Below are positions 47,309 through 56,600 of a DNA stretch of 64,000 nt, in pieces. Both the position numbers and the translations under genes were made by a program. Every line of letters starts with the position of its first letter. Positions within the stretch are counted from its first letter, which is position 1. The notes under the pieces are model-generated. The model saw only the letters and a program-made list of their open reading frames with translations. It was not told the DNA's origin and ran no database searches. The stretch is from Actinoplanes sp. DH11 (lineage in GTDB: Bacteria; Actinomycetota; Actinomycetes; Mycobacteriales; Micromonosporaceae): contig NZ_JAHWGU010000017.1 in assembly GCF_020873875.1 (NCBI RefSeq), positions 1 through 64,000 of the forward strand, in the 5' to 3' direction.

Positions 47309-50113
47309 TCAGTTGTGGAGCGTGATGTCCGCGGTGGGGCGGCTCTCCTGACCGGCGGGATGTCCGGGACCCTGGTTCGCCGGCCGGAGCGGCCCCTGGT
47401 TCGCCGGCGGCCCACCGGGGTTGGGCCCCTGCGGGCCGGCAGGTCCGGACGAGCCGGCAGGTCCGGACGGCAGCATCGCCTGAGCGGGCGGCCTCGGCGG
47501 CATCGGGCCGTTCGACGGCATCGCCGCGCCGCCGGGCGGCCTTCCGTCAGGTACCCACTCCCCCTGGGTGTGCTGCCACTCGCCGGCAGCTCCGGGGCCG
47601 TGCTGCCACTCACCCACACTGCCCTGCCGGTCACCCGGTGCGCCGGACCCGTGCTGCTGGTCACCCTGCGCGCTGGGCCCGTGCTGCCACTCGCCCTGCG
47701 CGGCCGGGCCGTTCTGCCGGTCACCCTGCGGGCCGTGCTGCCACTCGCCCACACTGCCCGGGCTGTACTGCCGGTCACCCTGAGCGTCCGGCCTGTGCTG
47801 CCGCTCGCCTGCGGCCTCCGGTCCGTTCTGCCGGTTGGCCTGCGCGCCGGAGGCGTGGTGCCATTCCGCATGCACGGCTGGGCCATCCGACCACGCGCCC
47901 TGTGGAGCTGCGCCCTCCGACCACTCACCGCGTGCGGCGGGACCGTCCAACCACTCGCCCGGGATATTCGGCCCGTCCGACCGGCCGCCGGGGCCGTTCG
48001 ACCACTCGCCGGGCGCTTCCCAGTTCTCCTGTTCCTGCCGGTGCGGGCCGCTGTGCCACTCCCCCGGCGGCATGCCACCGGGGGGCCCGGAGCGTCGCGG
48101 AGCGCCGTGGCCGCCCGGACCATACGGCGTGGCCGAGCCGGAACCCGGCATGGCCGGGCCGGAGCCTTGCCGCACGGCCTGGCTGGAAGCCGCATGCCCC
48201 GCCGGACCGGAACCGGGCTGCACCGCCGGACCGGGCTCCTGCTGCACGGCCGGACCCGATCCCGGGTGCACCGCCGGACGGGATCCGGGGTGGACCGCCG
48301 CGCCCGGACCGGGCTGCACGGCCGGACCCGAACCGGGCTGGACCGCCGGGCCTGAACCCGGCTGGATGGCCGGGTTGGCACTGGGCTGGACGACGGGGTT
48401 GGCGCTGGGCTGCATCACCGGGTTCGCGCTCGGCTGCGACGCCGAGCCGGCGCCGGACTGCCTGGCCGGGCCGGACCTCGCGGGCATCGGAACCGGTGGC
48501 ATCGGCACGGGTGGCATCGGCGGCATCGGCACCGGGGGCATCGGCACTGGCGGCATCGGGGGCATGGGCGGCATCGGGCTCGCCGGGTGGGGCTGAGCCG
48601 GCCCGGAGGGCACGCCCCCCGGCGGCATGTTCGCCGGCTGGTGGTTGGGCGGCGGCTGAGATGCCGGCTGGTGGTTCGGCGCCTGGTGCGGTGCCGGGGC
48701 GTGGTTCGCCGGGGGCATGGCCTGCGCCGGGCCGGGTTGCGCACCCGCGGCCTGGCTCGGCCCGGCCAATGCCGCCGCGACCAGCCGTTTGGCGATCTCG
48801 GGGGCGGCCGCCCAGTGCAGGCCCAGCTGGGAGGCGTGCACCTGGCGCCAGACGAAGCCCTCCGGGTTGCCGCCGGACCAGGTCCACGCCGGGGTGGCGC
48901 CGGCGCGCGGCGCGACGATCGCACGGTGCTGCTTGTAGCCAGTGATCCGGGCGCCGGCGGGCGCCAGCACGGACGTGCTGGGCGCGGTGGCCTCGCGGTA
49001 CCCGGCGACGGTCTGCTCGCCGGTCGTCGCGGTGGCATCCAGGACGCCGCACATCGGCCGGCCGTCCAGCTCCCGGGTCAGCCAGGGGAAGGCGATGCCC
49101 TCCGCGACGACGGGCCAGCCGTCCCGGGCGAACTGCGCGACGGCCGCACTGAGCCGGTGGTTGGCGGAGAGCTCTTCCGCGTACCCCTCGGGCAGACCCG
49201 CACCCACCACCAGGCCGCGCGTGCCCGGCGGGAGCGTCTCGTCGCGCAGCGGGTCGATCACCGCGACGTCGGCGCCGGCCGCGGCGAGCAGCTCGGCGGT
49301 CTCCACATACGTGTACGGAGCGCCCTGCCCACCCGCCAGCGCGATGATCGGCCGCTGGTCGCCGGCCTCACCGCCGGCGGCTTCGGACGGCGTCCAGATC
49401 GGGCCCGGCAGCGGGGGCGCGGACGCGGCGAGCGCCATCAGCCGGTCCATGTCGAGCATCGACGCGACCGCCTCGCCCAGCCGGCGGATCGCCCGGCCGG
49501 CCTCGACCGTGCGGTGTGCCACCGGCACCAGGCCGTGCGTGCGGGCCGGCAGCACGTTGGGCAGTTCGCCGCGGTGCAGCGCGCCCAGCACCGGCATGCC
49601 GATGTCGTCCATGGCGCTGCGCAGCATCTGCTCGTGCCGGGCCGAGGCCACCCGGTTCAGAATGACGCCGTTGAGGTGCACCATCTCGTCGAACATGCGG
49701 AACCCGTGGACCAGCGCGGCGAGCGAGTGACCCATCGCGGCCACGTCGACCACCAGCACGACCGGGGCACGCAGCGCGGCCGCGACCGCAGCCGTGCCGT
49801 CCACCTCGGGCTGGCCGGTGAGGCTGTCGAACAGGCCCATCGCGCCTTCGACGACGGCCAGCTGCGAACCGGCCGCGCCGTGCGCGAAGAGCGGGGCGAC
49901 GCGCTGCGCGCCGACCAGGCGCGGGTCGAGGTTGCGGCCGGGGCGGCCGGCGGCCAGACCCAGGTACGCCGCGTCGGTGTGGTCCGGGCCGACCTTGAAA
50001 CCCGCCGCCGGGATGCCGCGTGCCGTCAGCGCCGCGAGCAGCCCGACGGCGATCGCTGTCTTGCCGTGGCCCGACGACGGTGCGCTCACGACCAGACGAG
50101 GCTGGGTGATCAA
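47309..50113 (-). CDS. cobB: Cobyrinate a,c-diamide synthase with giant low-complexity tail
   Basis: A 934-residue protein. Residues 1-450 are CobB/CbiA: P-loop VSAPSSGHGKTAIAVGLLAA, FKVGPDHTDAAYLG, NLDPRL, VEGAMGLFD, then the glutaminase domain. In that domain the usual Cys of the ECxGL motif is absent (here VVAEGIAFPWL), so glutamine hydrolysis by this chain is doubtful. Residues about 450-934 are a Pro/Gly/Gln-rich, repetitive tail (MPPVPMPPVPM; PSANPVVQ; QGEWQHGP units), very unusual for CobB. TTG start at 50113 with GGGGGAG nearby. It ends near the operator-like palindrome. Confidence 0.85.
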   Translation of the reverse strand: MITQPRLVVSAPSSGHGKTAIAVGLLAALTARGIPAAGFKVGPDHTDAAYLGLAAGRPGRNLDPRLVGAQRVAPLFAHGAAGSQLAVVEGAMGLFDSLTGQPEVDGTAAVAAALRAPVVLVVDVAAMGHSLAALVHGFRMFDEMVHLNGVILNRVASARHEQMLRSAMDDIGMPVLGALHRGELPNVLPARTHGLVPVAHRTVEAGRAIRRLGEAVASMLDMDRLMALAASAPPLPGPIWTPSEAAGGEAGDQRPIIALAGGQGAPYTYVETAELLAAAGADVAVIDPLRDETLPPGTRGLVVGAGLPEGYAEELSANHRLSAAVAQFARDGWPVVAEGIAFPWLTRELDGRPMCGVLDATATTGEQTVAGYREATAPSTSVLAPAGARITGYKQHRAIVAPRAGATPAWTWSGGNPEGFVWRQVHASQLGLHWAAAPEIAKRLVAAALAGPSQAAGAQPGPAQAMPPANHAPAPHQAPNHQPASQPPPNHQPANMPPGGVPSGPAQPHPASPMPPMPPMPPVPMPPVPMPPMPPVPMPPVPMPARSGPARQSGAGSASQPSANPVMQPSANPVVQPSANPAIQPGSGPAVQPGSGPAVQPGPGAAVHPGSRPAVHPGSGPAVQQEPGPAVQPGSGPAGHAASSQAVRQGSGPAMPGSGSATPYGPGGHGAPRRSGPPGGMPPGEWHSGPHRQEQENWEAPGEWSNGPGGRSDGPNIPGEWLDGPAARGEWSEGAAPQGAWSDGPAVHAEWHHASGAQANRQNGPEAAGERQHRPDAQGDRQYSPGSVGEWQHGPQGDRQNGPAAQGEWQHGPSAQGDQQHGSGAPGDRQGSVGEWQHGPGAAGEWQHTQGEWVPDGRPPGGAAMPSNGPMPPRPPAQAMLPSGPAGSSGPAGPQGPNPGGPPANQGPLRPANQGPGHPAGQESRPTADITLHN

Positions 50114-50222
50114 TGTCTCCCCCGAGGATTCCGCAAACGGCGGTCGCGTGGTAACAACTGCCGGATGTCGCAGACTACCCGGCTGCGGCGGGCCGTACCG
50201 CCTCGCCAGGTAGCCTCGGGGG

Positions 50223-51218
50223 GTGTACCGGTTCCTGCTGACGCCCCGCTGGCTGGCCGCCGCCGCGCTGACCGTCGTCGCTGCGGTGGTCATGGTGATG
50301 CTCGGCAACTGGCAGCTGCGGCGCTATCACGAGCGCACCGGGATCAATGAACGGATCGACTCGGCGAACTCGGCGCAGGCGGTCCCGCTCACCTCGGTGC
50401 TCACCGCACCGACTGCCGCCGGGACGCCGGGCGCTGCTCCTGGGGAGTCGCTGGCCTGGACAAAGGTGACCCTCACCGGTCGATACGACCCGGCCCACGA
50501 GATTCAGGCCCGGGGCCGGACGGTCGAGGCCGAGGTGGGCTTCGAGATCGTCACCCCGCTGATCCTGGACGACGGCACCGCGGTCCTGGTGGATCGCGGC
50601 TGGGTGCCGGCCGGTCCGGGCGGGGCACTCGCGTCACCGGAGGTCCCGGCCGCGCCGGCCGGGCGGGTGACTGTCGTCGGGCAGATTCACCTGTCGGAAA
50701 GCCGACCTGGCGCCGTGGAGCAGCGGGACGGCCGCCTGGACACCCGCCGGATCAGCATCCCGCGCCTGGCCACGGAGTTGCCGTTCCCGGTCTACGGGGC
50801 CTACGTGTTGCTCACCGAGCAGAGCCCGGCCGCCGATCCGGCGTTCGTCCCGGTGCCGATCTCGCACGAGGACGCCTGGCAGAACGGCGGCTACGCGGTC
50901 CAGTGGTGGATCTTCGCGGGCATGGTCTTCGTCCTCTTCGGCTGGCAGGCACGCCGCGAGGCCCACGGCCTGAACACCGACGGGCCGGCGCCGGGCGTGC
51001 CGGCCGAGGCGACGCTCGACCGGCGCCCCGAGAGGCCCCGCGACCGCGTCGAGGCCGCTGACCAGCGCCGCGCGCAGCAAGCCGATCAGCGCCGCGCGCA
51101 GAAGCCGGAGCCACTCGACCGTGTCGAGGCCGCTGACCAGCGCCGCGCGGAGGAACGTGCGGCCGCGGCGGGTGCGGGCGCGGACCGTCGTCTCGCGGCG
51201 CCGGGCGAGGGCGATTAA
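50223..51218 (+). CDS. SURF1 family cytochrome oxidase biogenesis protein
   Basis: A 331-residue protein: membrane helix 1 (residues 10-28, LAAAALTVVAAVVMVMLGNW) followed by the SURF1 motif QLRRYHERTGIN, the external domain with VLVDRGWVPAG, helix 2 (YAVQWWIFAGMVFVLFGWQA), then an unusual charged tail with repeated DRVEAADQRRAQ. SURF1 helps cytochrome c oxidase assembly. TAGCCT lies 6 nt before the GTG, a leaderless start. The tail is not part of the family and may be a local expansion. Confidence 0.92.
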   Translation: MYRFLLTPRWLAAAALTVVAAVVMVMLGNWQLRRYHERTGINERIDSANSAQAVPLTSVLTAPTAAGTPGAAPGESLAWTKVTLTGRYDPAHEIQARGRTVEAEVGFEIVTPLILDDGTAVLVDRGWVPAGPGGALASPEVPAAPAGRVTVVGQIHLSESRPGAVEQRDGRLDTRRISIPRLATELPFPVYGAYVLLTEQSPAADPAFVPVPISHEDAWQNGGYAVQWWIFAGMVFVLFGWQARREAHGLNTDGPAPGVPAEATLDRRPERPRDRVEAADQRRAQQADQRRAQKPEPLDRVEAADQRRAEERAAAAGAGADRRLAAPGEGD

Positions 51219-51228
51219 TCTCGCGGGC

Positions 51229-51753
51229 ATGACTTTCCCGCCGGGTGACCCGTGGGGCTCTCCGGGGCCGTTACGCCCGGACCCGGCAGCTGCGCCCGGC
51301 CCGGGTCCAGCGCCCTACCCAGGTCAAGCACCCGGCCCGGCACCCACCGGACCGGGTCCGGCACCCGCACCCGGTCCGGCACCCGCCGGTCCGCCCGCCA
51401 CCGGGCCGGTGATCGTCCAGATCGCGGAGATCGAGGTCACGTCCAGCCTGGTACGCACCCCGGTCGGCGACTTCCCGCTGGCCGGCTCGCAGTGGCAGGT
51501 CACCGACCACTGGTACGGCCAGCGGCGTACCCCCGGCTGGGCGAAGCTCGTCGCCTTCGCCGGCATCTGCCTGACCGCCGGTCTCAGCCTGTTCCTGCTG
51601 CTCTACAAGGAGACCGTTCCGCAGGGCACGGTGCACGTCACCGTCGTCAGCGGCACCCGGCAGTACGTGGCCCGCATCCAGCTGAGTTCCGAGGGTGACG
51701 CCGTAGCCATCAATCAGCAGGTCAACTACGTCCGCAGCCTGGCCGCCCTTTAG
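51229..51753 (+). CDS. Pro-rich membrane protein, unknown
   Basis: A 174-residue protein: Pro/Gly/Ala-rich N-terminus (residues 1-60, PGPAPAPGPAPAGPPATGP), a small conserved segment (IEVTSSLVRTPVGDFPLAGSQ, VTDHWYGQRRTPGWAK), one membrane helix (LVAFAGICLTAGLSLFLLL) and a short external beta part. TAATCT is 7 nt before the ATG, so it has its own likely leaderless promoter although the SURF1 stop is only 10 bp away. No known family. Confidence 0.78.
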   Translation: MTFPPGDPWGSPGPLRPDPAAAPGPGPAPYPGQAPGPAPTGPGPAPAPGPAPAGPPATGPVIVQIAEIEVTSSLVRTPVGDFPLAGSQWQVTDHWYGQRRTPGWAKLVAFAGICLTAGLSLFLLLYKETVPQGTVHVTVVSGTRQYVARIQLSSEGDAVAINQQVNYVRSLAAL

Positions 51754-51813
51754 CGCGCGCCCGTCGCGGCAACGCGGCCGAAGCCGGAACCGCGGCCGGA
51801 ACCGGAAACGCGG

Positions 51814-53337
51814 CTAGGGCTTGAGGGCGCGCACCGCATCGATGGTGTCCGCCTCGGCGGCCGTCTTGTCGTCGCGGTAACGCAGCACGCGGGCGAACCG
51901 CAACGCCACCCCGCCCGGGTAACGCGGCGACGTCTGGACCCCGTCGAACGCGATCTCGACGACCTGTTCCGGCCGGACCCGCACCGCCCAGCCGTCGTCC
52001 GCGACGGCCAGCTCCTGGAATCGTTCGGTCTGCCAGCGCAGCAGTTCGTCGGTGAGCCCTTTGAACGTCTTGCCGAGCATCACGAACCCGCCGGTGGCCG
52101 GGTCGCGTGCGCCGAGGTGCAGGTTGGACAGCCAGCCGCGGCGGCGGCCGTGGCCCCACTCGGCGGCGAGGACGACCAGGTCGAGGGTGTGCCGGGGTTT
52201 CACTTTCACCCAGGCCGCGCCGCGACGGCCCACGTCGTACGGCGCGTCGGGCGCCTTGACCACGACGCCTTCCTGGCCGGCGGCGAGCGCGGCGGCGAAG
52301 GCGGCCGCGGCTTCCTCCTCGGTCCCGGCGGTCGCCCGGCCGACCAGCAGTTCACCGGGGAGTGTGTCGGCGAGGGCCGCCCAGCGCACCCGGCCGGGTT
52401 CGTCGAGCAGGTCGGTGCCGTCGAGGTGCAGCAGGTCGAAGAAGTAGGGCACCAGGGCGACGTCCCCGGCCGCCGTGGTGCGGGTGGCGGCCCGGCTGGA
52501 GATCTCCTGGAACGGCCGCGGCCGCCCGTCGGGGCCCAGGGCCATGGCCTCGCCGTCGAGGACGGCCTCGCGCAGGGGCAGCGCACGGACGGCCGCGACG
52601 ACGCCGGGCAGCCGGGCGGTGATGTCGTCGAGGCTGCGGGTGTAGATGGAAACATCGTCGCCGGATCGGTGCACCTGGATGCGGATGCCGTCCAGCTTGG
52701 TGTCGACGACGGCCGGTGTGCCGGTGGCGAGCAGGGCGGCGGCGACGTCGGGCGCGCTGCTGGCCAGCATCGGGCTCAGCGGGGTGCCGACCCGCAGGTG
52801 GATCTCGGCGAGGGCGGCGGCACCGCCGGTCAGGGCCGCCGACGCGACCTGTTTGAGGTCGCCGCAGAGCAGCAGGGCGCGGCGCACCGCGGTGGCCGGC
52901 ACCTGGGCGGCTGCGGCGACCGCCTCGGCCAGCAGCCCGGCCTGCGCGCCTTGGCGCAGCTCGCCGCCGAAGAGGCCGACGAGCAGGCGCTGCTCGTCGG
53001 CGGTGGCGGCGCCGAAGAGCGCGCCGAGCCGGTCGCGCCGGCGGGCCTGGGAGCCGGCGCCGGCGACCGTCGAGATCTCGGCGATCGCGGCGTCGACCGC
53101 GGCGACGGTCAGGGTGGGCTCGGCCGCCGCCGGTGGCAGGTCGCGGAGGGCCGCATACCCCACACCGGTCTGCCGCTGGCGCAGCTCGCCGGCGAGGAAG
53201 GCCGCGCCCGCCGTGATCTCGCCTGGCTCGAGGCGGCGCAACGCGTCGGCCAGCAGCTCGATCTTGGCTTTCCGGCCGGAGGTCGAGGTGACGGCCGCCG
53301 AGGTGGCAGCGATGTCGAGGAATCGCACGTGACCCAT
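51814..53337 (-). CDS. ligB: ATP-dependent DNA ligase (LigB-type)
   Basis: A 507-residue ligase. The N-terminal DNA-binding domain (1-205) is followed by adenylation with the nucleophile Lys in VDTKLDGIRIQVHR (motif I), motif III LDGEAMALG, motif IV EGVVVKAP and motif V WVKVKPRHTLDL, then the OB fold. This is the LigB group, separate from the NAD ligase LigA and from the NHEJ ligase LigD. It starts 9 bp after the stop of a 98-residue ORF which begins under a perfect SOS box, so both are probably induced by DNA damage. The family often starts lower, so the alternative GTG at 53328 is possible. Confidence 0.95.
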   Translation of the reverse strand: MGHVRFLDIAATSAAVTSTSGRKAKIELLADALRRLEPGEITAGAAFLAGELRQRQTGVGYAALRDLPPAAAEPTLTVAAVDAAIAEISTVAGAGSQARRRDRLGALFGAATADEQRLLVGLFGGELRQGAQAGLLAEAVAAAAQVPATAVRRALLLCGDLKQVASAALTGGAAALAEIHLRVGTPLSPMLASSAPDVAAALLATGTPAVVDTKLDGIRIQVHRSGDDVSIYTRSLDDITARLPGVVAAVRALPLREAVLDGEAMALGPDGRPRPFQEISSRAATRTTAAGDVALVPYFFDLLHLDGTDLLDEPGRVRWAALADTLPGELLVGRATAGTEEEAAAAFAAALAAGQEGVVVKAPDAPYDVGRRGAAWVKVKPRHTLDLVVLAAEWGHGRRRGWLSNLHLGARDPATGGFVMLGKTFKGLTDELLRWQTERFQELAVADDGWAVRVRPEQVVEIAFDGVQTSPRYPGGVALRFARVLRYRDDKTAAEADTIDAVRALKP

Positions 53338-53346
53338 CCTGGCAGT

Positions 53347-53643
53347 TCAGGCCGCTTTCGGCTCGCTCACCCGGAAGCCGCGGGCCCGCACCGAGTCGGC
53401 GACCCGGCTCAGCTCGGCATCGAGGGCGCAGAGCACCCGGGAGAGGTCTTCGAGGTGGTCGGTGAGCGTGGCGTCGTCCCACCCGGAGACGTCGACGTCT
53501 CCGAGGGCGTGGGCGGCGGCACGCAGGCGGGCGATCGACTCTATGCGATCGCGGGTCCGTAGCCGGTCGAGCGTGTCCCGCGGGCCGGCGGGCAGGGCCC
53601 GGACGACGCGGCTGGTCGGCACAGGCGCGATTATCGAACGCAT
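53347..53643 (-). CDS. Small helical protein, first gene of SOS-controlled ligB operon
   Basis: A 98-residue protein predicted to be mostly helical (RTRDRIESIARLRAAAHALG, LTDHLEDLSRVLCALDAELS, RVADSVRARG). No known domain recognised. On the minus strand TAGGAT (53650-53655) lies 6 nt ahead of the ATG, so transcription probably starts at the A of the ATG, and the ATG lies within the SOS box. Stop is 9 bp before ligB. It could be a regulator or partner of the ligase; that is inference. Confidence 0.75.
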   Translation of the reverse strand: MRSIIAPVPTSRVVRALPAGPRDTLDRLRTRDRIESIARLRAAAHALGDVDVSGWDDATLTDHLEDLSRVLCALDAELSRVADSVRARGFRVSEPKAA

Positions 53644-53648
53644 GTTCG
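53635..53648. promoter_or_regulatory. LexA (SOS) box
   Basis: CGAACGCATGTTCG is a perfect match to the Gram-positive/actinobacterial LexA consensus CGAAC-RNRY-GTTCG. It covers the presumed start site of the leaderless 98-aa gene and so would block transcription of that gene and ligB until DNA damage. Confidence 0.85.
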
Positions 53649-53700
53649 AATCCTAACAGGATTGATCGTCCGCGCTACCCCCGGAGATCCACCGATGTCG

Positions 53701-55179
53701 TCATCCGGACAGCGCGTAGCGGAACCTCGGCTCCGCCTCGGCCGGCTCCGCCCGCGCCGCCACGAACCCGTCCGGCCGCACCAGGTAGAGCAGGCCGGGA
53801 CGCAGCGCGGTGCCCGGGGCGGCGGGGAACAGATGGACCGCAAGGCCCAGGTCGGGTACGGCCTCGGCAGCCACACCCCCGTACCCGTGGATCTGCCACT
53901 CAGCCGCGCGCAGCACCTCGTGGTTGCCGCCGGTCCACGGCAGCCGCCGCCCCACCACCGGGTCCCGGCGCCGCGACCGCCCGGGCACGTCCGATCCGAG
54001 CCGGTAGTGGATGCGCGTCTGCGAGACGTACTGGAACAGCCGCGACCCGGCCGCCGAGCGCGGCAGCAGGCGGACACCGATCGGCGCGATCAGGGGGACG
54101 ACGAGGCGGCGCAGGGTACGGGCCGGGAGGCGAGCCGACGTGATCAGGCCGAACAGCCGGTCCGTGGTCGACACGAGCTTGCGGGCGACCGGGCGCCGTT
54201 CGGCCTCGTACCGGTCCAGCCAGCCGTCCCGGCGCACCCCGCGCAGCACGTCGGCCAGTTTGAAGGCAAGGTTGTGCGCGTCCTGCAGACCGGTGTTCAT
54301 GCCCTGCCCGCCGACCGGCGAGTGCACGTGCGCGGCGTCACCGGCCAGGAAGAACGGCCCGTCCCGGAACGCGGCCGCGACCCGGTGGTGCACCCGGTAG
54401 GTGGCGAACCAGCGCGACACGTCGTAGGTGACGCCGAAGGTCCGGCCGATCCGCTCGCGGGCGTCGTCCTCCTCGAGCCGGCCGTCGCCGCCGGTGTCCC
54501 GGACCGCGCCGATCAGACGCCAGTTGCCGTCGCCGCGCATCGGGAACGCGACAAGGAAGTCGGAGCCGTCCGGTCGTACGTTTATCGCGCCCCCGACCAG
54601 GCCGCGGGTGCCGGCCGCGTCCAGCACGAAGAACCGGTACGGGTTGGTGACCCCTTCGAACGGGATCCGGCGGGCCCGGCGGACCAGGGAGTTCGATCCG
54701 TCGCAGCCGACGCAGAACCGGGCCCGCACGGTGTCGTTGCCGACTTTCGCCTCGATGCCGTCCTCGGTCTGCACGACCGCCGTGACAGGCGTCTCCCAGT
54801 GCACCTCCCGGCCGAGTTTGCGCAGGTTGTCGTAGAGGATCTCCTCGTTGCGGCTCTGTTCGAGGACCTCGATGTACGGGTACGGCGTGATCAGGGCGCC
54901 GAGCGGTCCCAGCGGGATCCGGCCGAACGCGCGCGGGCCGTAGCCCGGCGCGAACGCCTCGGCCCGCCGGGCCGCGTCGAGCACCTGGTCGCCGATGCCG
55001 AGCTGGTCGTAGATCTCCAGGCTGCGCGCCTGCACGACGAGCGCCCGGGACTCCCGGGTCGGCCCGTCCTTGGTGTCCGTGACGATCACGCGCACCCCGA
55101 GGCGGGTCAGCCAGTTGGCGAGCATCAGGCCGGTCGGCCCGGCGCCCACCACAAGGACCTCGCACGACAACTCGGCCAT
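53701..55179 (-). CDS. FAD-dependent aromatic monooxygenase
   Basis: A 492-residue flavoprotein hydroxylase of the class A (PHBH/UbiH-like) group. GAGPTGLMLANWLTRLG binds the ADP moiety, GCDGSNSLVRR is the DG motif, and FLAGDAAHVHSPVGGQGMNT the second FAD motif. NAD(P)H-dependent hydroxylation of an aromatic or polyketide substrate is likely. It has a thioredoxin-like C-terminal extension as in MhpA/TetX-like enzymes. It lies 14 bp from the M20 gene, same strand. Confidence 0.92.
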   Translation of the reverse strand: MAELSCEVLVVGAGPTGLMLANWLTRLGVRVIVTDTKDGPTRESRALVVQARSLEIYDQLGIGDQVLDAARRAEAFAPGYGPRAFGRIPLGPLGALITPYPYIEVLEQSRNEEILYDNLRKLGREVHWETPVTAVVQTEDGIEAKVGNDTVRARFCVGCDGSNSLVRRARRIPFEGVTNPYRFFVLDAAGTRGLVGGAINVRPDGSDFLVAFPMRGDGNWRLIGAVRDTGGDGRLEEDDARERIGRTFGVTYDVSRWFATYRVHHRVAAAFRDGPFFLAGDAAHVHSPVGGQGMNTGLQDAHNLAFKLADVLRGVRRDGWLDRYEAERRPVARKLVSTTDRLFGLITSARLPARTLRRLVVPLIAPIGVRLLPRSAAGSRLFQYVSQTRIHYRLGSDVPGRSRRRDPVVGRRLPWTGGNHEVLRAAEWQIHGYGGVAAEAVPDLGLAVHLFPAAPGTALRPGLLYLVRPDGFVAARAEPAEAEPRFRYALSG

Positions 55180-55193
55180 CGGCCAACCCCGAT

Positions 55194-56549
55194 CTACTTC
55201 GTGGACAAGGTCTCCGCGACGTTCTTGAGCAGCAAGGCCTCGGCCACGCAGACCCGCTCGAACTCACCCAGGTGCAGGCTCTCGTTCGGGCCGTGCGCCG
55301 CCGAGTACGGGTCTTCGACGCCGGTCACCAGGATCGCCGCGTCCGGGAAGAGCTCCTGGAACGTGGCGATGAACGGGATGGAGCCGCCGACACCCATGTC
55401 GACCGGTTCGGTGCCGTCCCAGGCGTCGCGGAAGGCCGCCCGGGCAGCGTCGTAGACCGGTCCGGTCGCGTCGATGACGCACGGCGAGCCGTCGCTCTCC
55501 AGCTCGATCGTCAACTGCGCGCCCCAGGGCACATTCTTCTGCAGATGCGCGGAGACAGCGGCGAAAGCGGACGCCGGGTCCTCCCCCGGTGCCAGCCGCA
55601 CGCTGATCTTGGCCCGTGCGGACGGCTGGAGAGCGTTCGCCGCCTCCAGCGTCCGCGGCGCGTCGATGCCGAGCACCGAGATCGACGGCTTGGTCCAGAT
55701 CCGGTCGGTGATCGTGCCCTTGCCGATCAGCTCGACGCCGTCGAGCATCCCGGCCTCGTGCCGGAACCGCTCCGCCGGGTAGTCGACGCTCGCGCCCTCC
55801 CGGCCCACCAGGCCCTCGACCGCGACCTCGCCGGACGCGTCGTGCAGCGTGGACAGCAGGCGGGACAGGGTGATCAGCGCGTCCGGCACCGGGCCGCCGA
55901 ACATGCCGCTGTGCACGGCACTCTTCAGCACCCGGACCTCGGCGAACAGGTTGACCAGGCCGCGCAGCGAGGTGGTCAGCGCGGGCTGCCCGATGTCCCA
56001 GTTACCGGAGTCGGCGATCACGATCACGTCGGAGCGCAGCTCCTCCAGGTGCTCGTGGATGATCGTGTCGAGGGAGTCGGAACCGTACTCCTCCTCGCCC
56101 TCGACGAAGACCACCACGCCGACCGGCAGCTGGTCGCCGAACGCGCGCAGCGCCGCCACGTGTGCCATCACGCCGGCCTTGTCGTCGGCGGCGCCCCGGG
56201 CGTAGAGGCGGCCGTCCCGCTCCACCGGCTCGAACGGGTCGCTCGTCCAGAGCGCGGGGTCGCCGGCCGGCTGCACGTCGTGATGTGCGTACAGCAGGAC
56301 GGTGGGCGCGCCCGCCGGGGCCGCCTTGCGGCCGATCACGGCCGGCTGTCCGCCGTGGCGGACGATCTCGGTGTCGAGCCCGCACCCGCGCAACAGCTCG
56401 GCGACCGCCTCGGCGGAACGCTCCACGTGCGAGTGGTCGAAACCTTCGAAAGCGATGCCCGGGATCCGCACCAACCTTTCCAGGTCGGCGCGGACACCGG
56501 GCAACTCGCGCCGGATCGCGGCGCGCAGATCGGAATCACTCAGGCTCAT
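55194..56549 (-). CDS. M20 family dipeptidase
   Basis: A 451-residue zinc metallopeptidase. LLYAHHDVQPAGDP carries the first His and Asp, YARGAADDKAG the bridging Asp, VEGEEEYGSDSLD the Glu pair, and HGPNESLHL the last His. It is cytoplasmic. The N-terminus (AAIRRELPGVRADLERLVRIP) is normal for this group. Substrate range unknown. Confidence 0.94.
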   Translation of the reverse strand: MSLSDSDLRAAIRRELPGVRADLERLVRIPGIAFEGFDHSHVERSAEAVAELLRGCGLDTEIVRHGGQPAVIGRKAAPAGAPTVLLYAHHDVQPAGDPALWTSDPFEPVERDGRLYARGAADDKAGVMAHVAALRAFGDQLPVGVVVFVEGEEEYGSDSLDTIIHEHLEELRSDVIVIADSGNWDIGQPALTTSLRGLVNLFAEVRVLKSAVHSGMFGGPVPDALITLSRLLSTLHDASGEVAVEGLVGREGASVDYPAERFRHEAGMLDGVELIGKGTITDRIWTKPSISVLGIDAPRTLEAANALQPSARAKISVRLAPGEDPASAFAAVSAHLQKNVPWGAQLTIELESDGSPCVIDATGPVYDAARAAFRDAWDGTEPVDMGVGGSIPFIATFQELFPDAAILVTGVEDPYSAAHGPNESLHLGEFERVCVAEALLLKNVAETLSTK

Positions 56550-56600
56550 GCCGCCGATGGTAGGCCCGCCGCCTGCCGGGCAGGGGCCGGGCTGCCCGGC

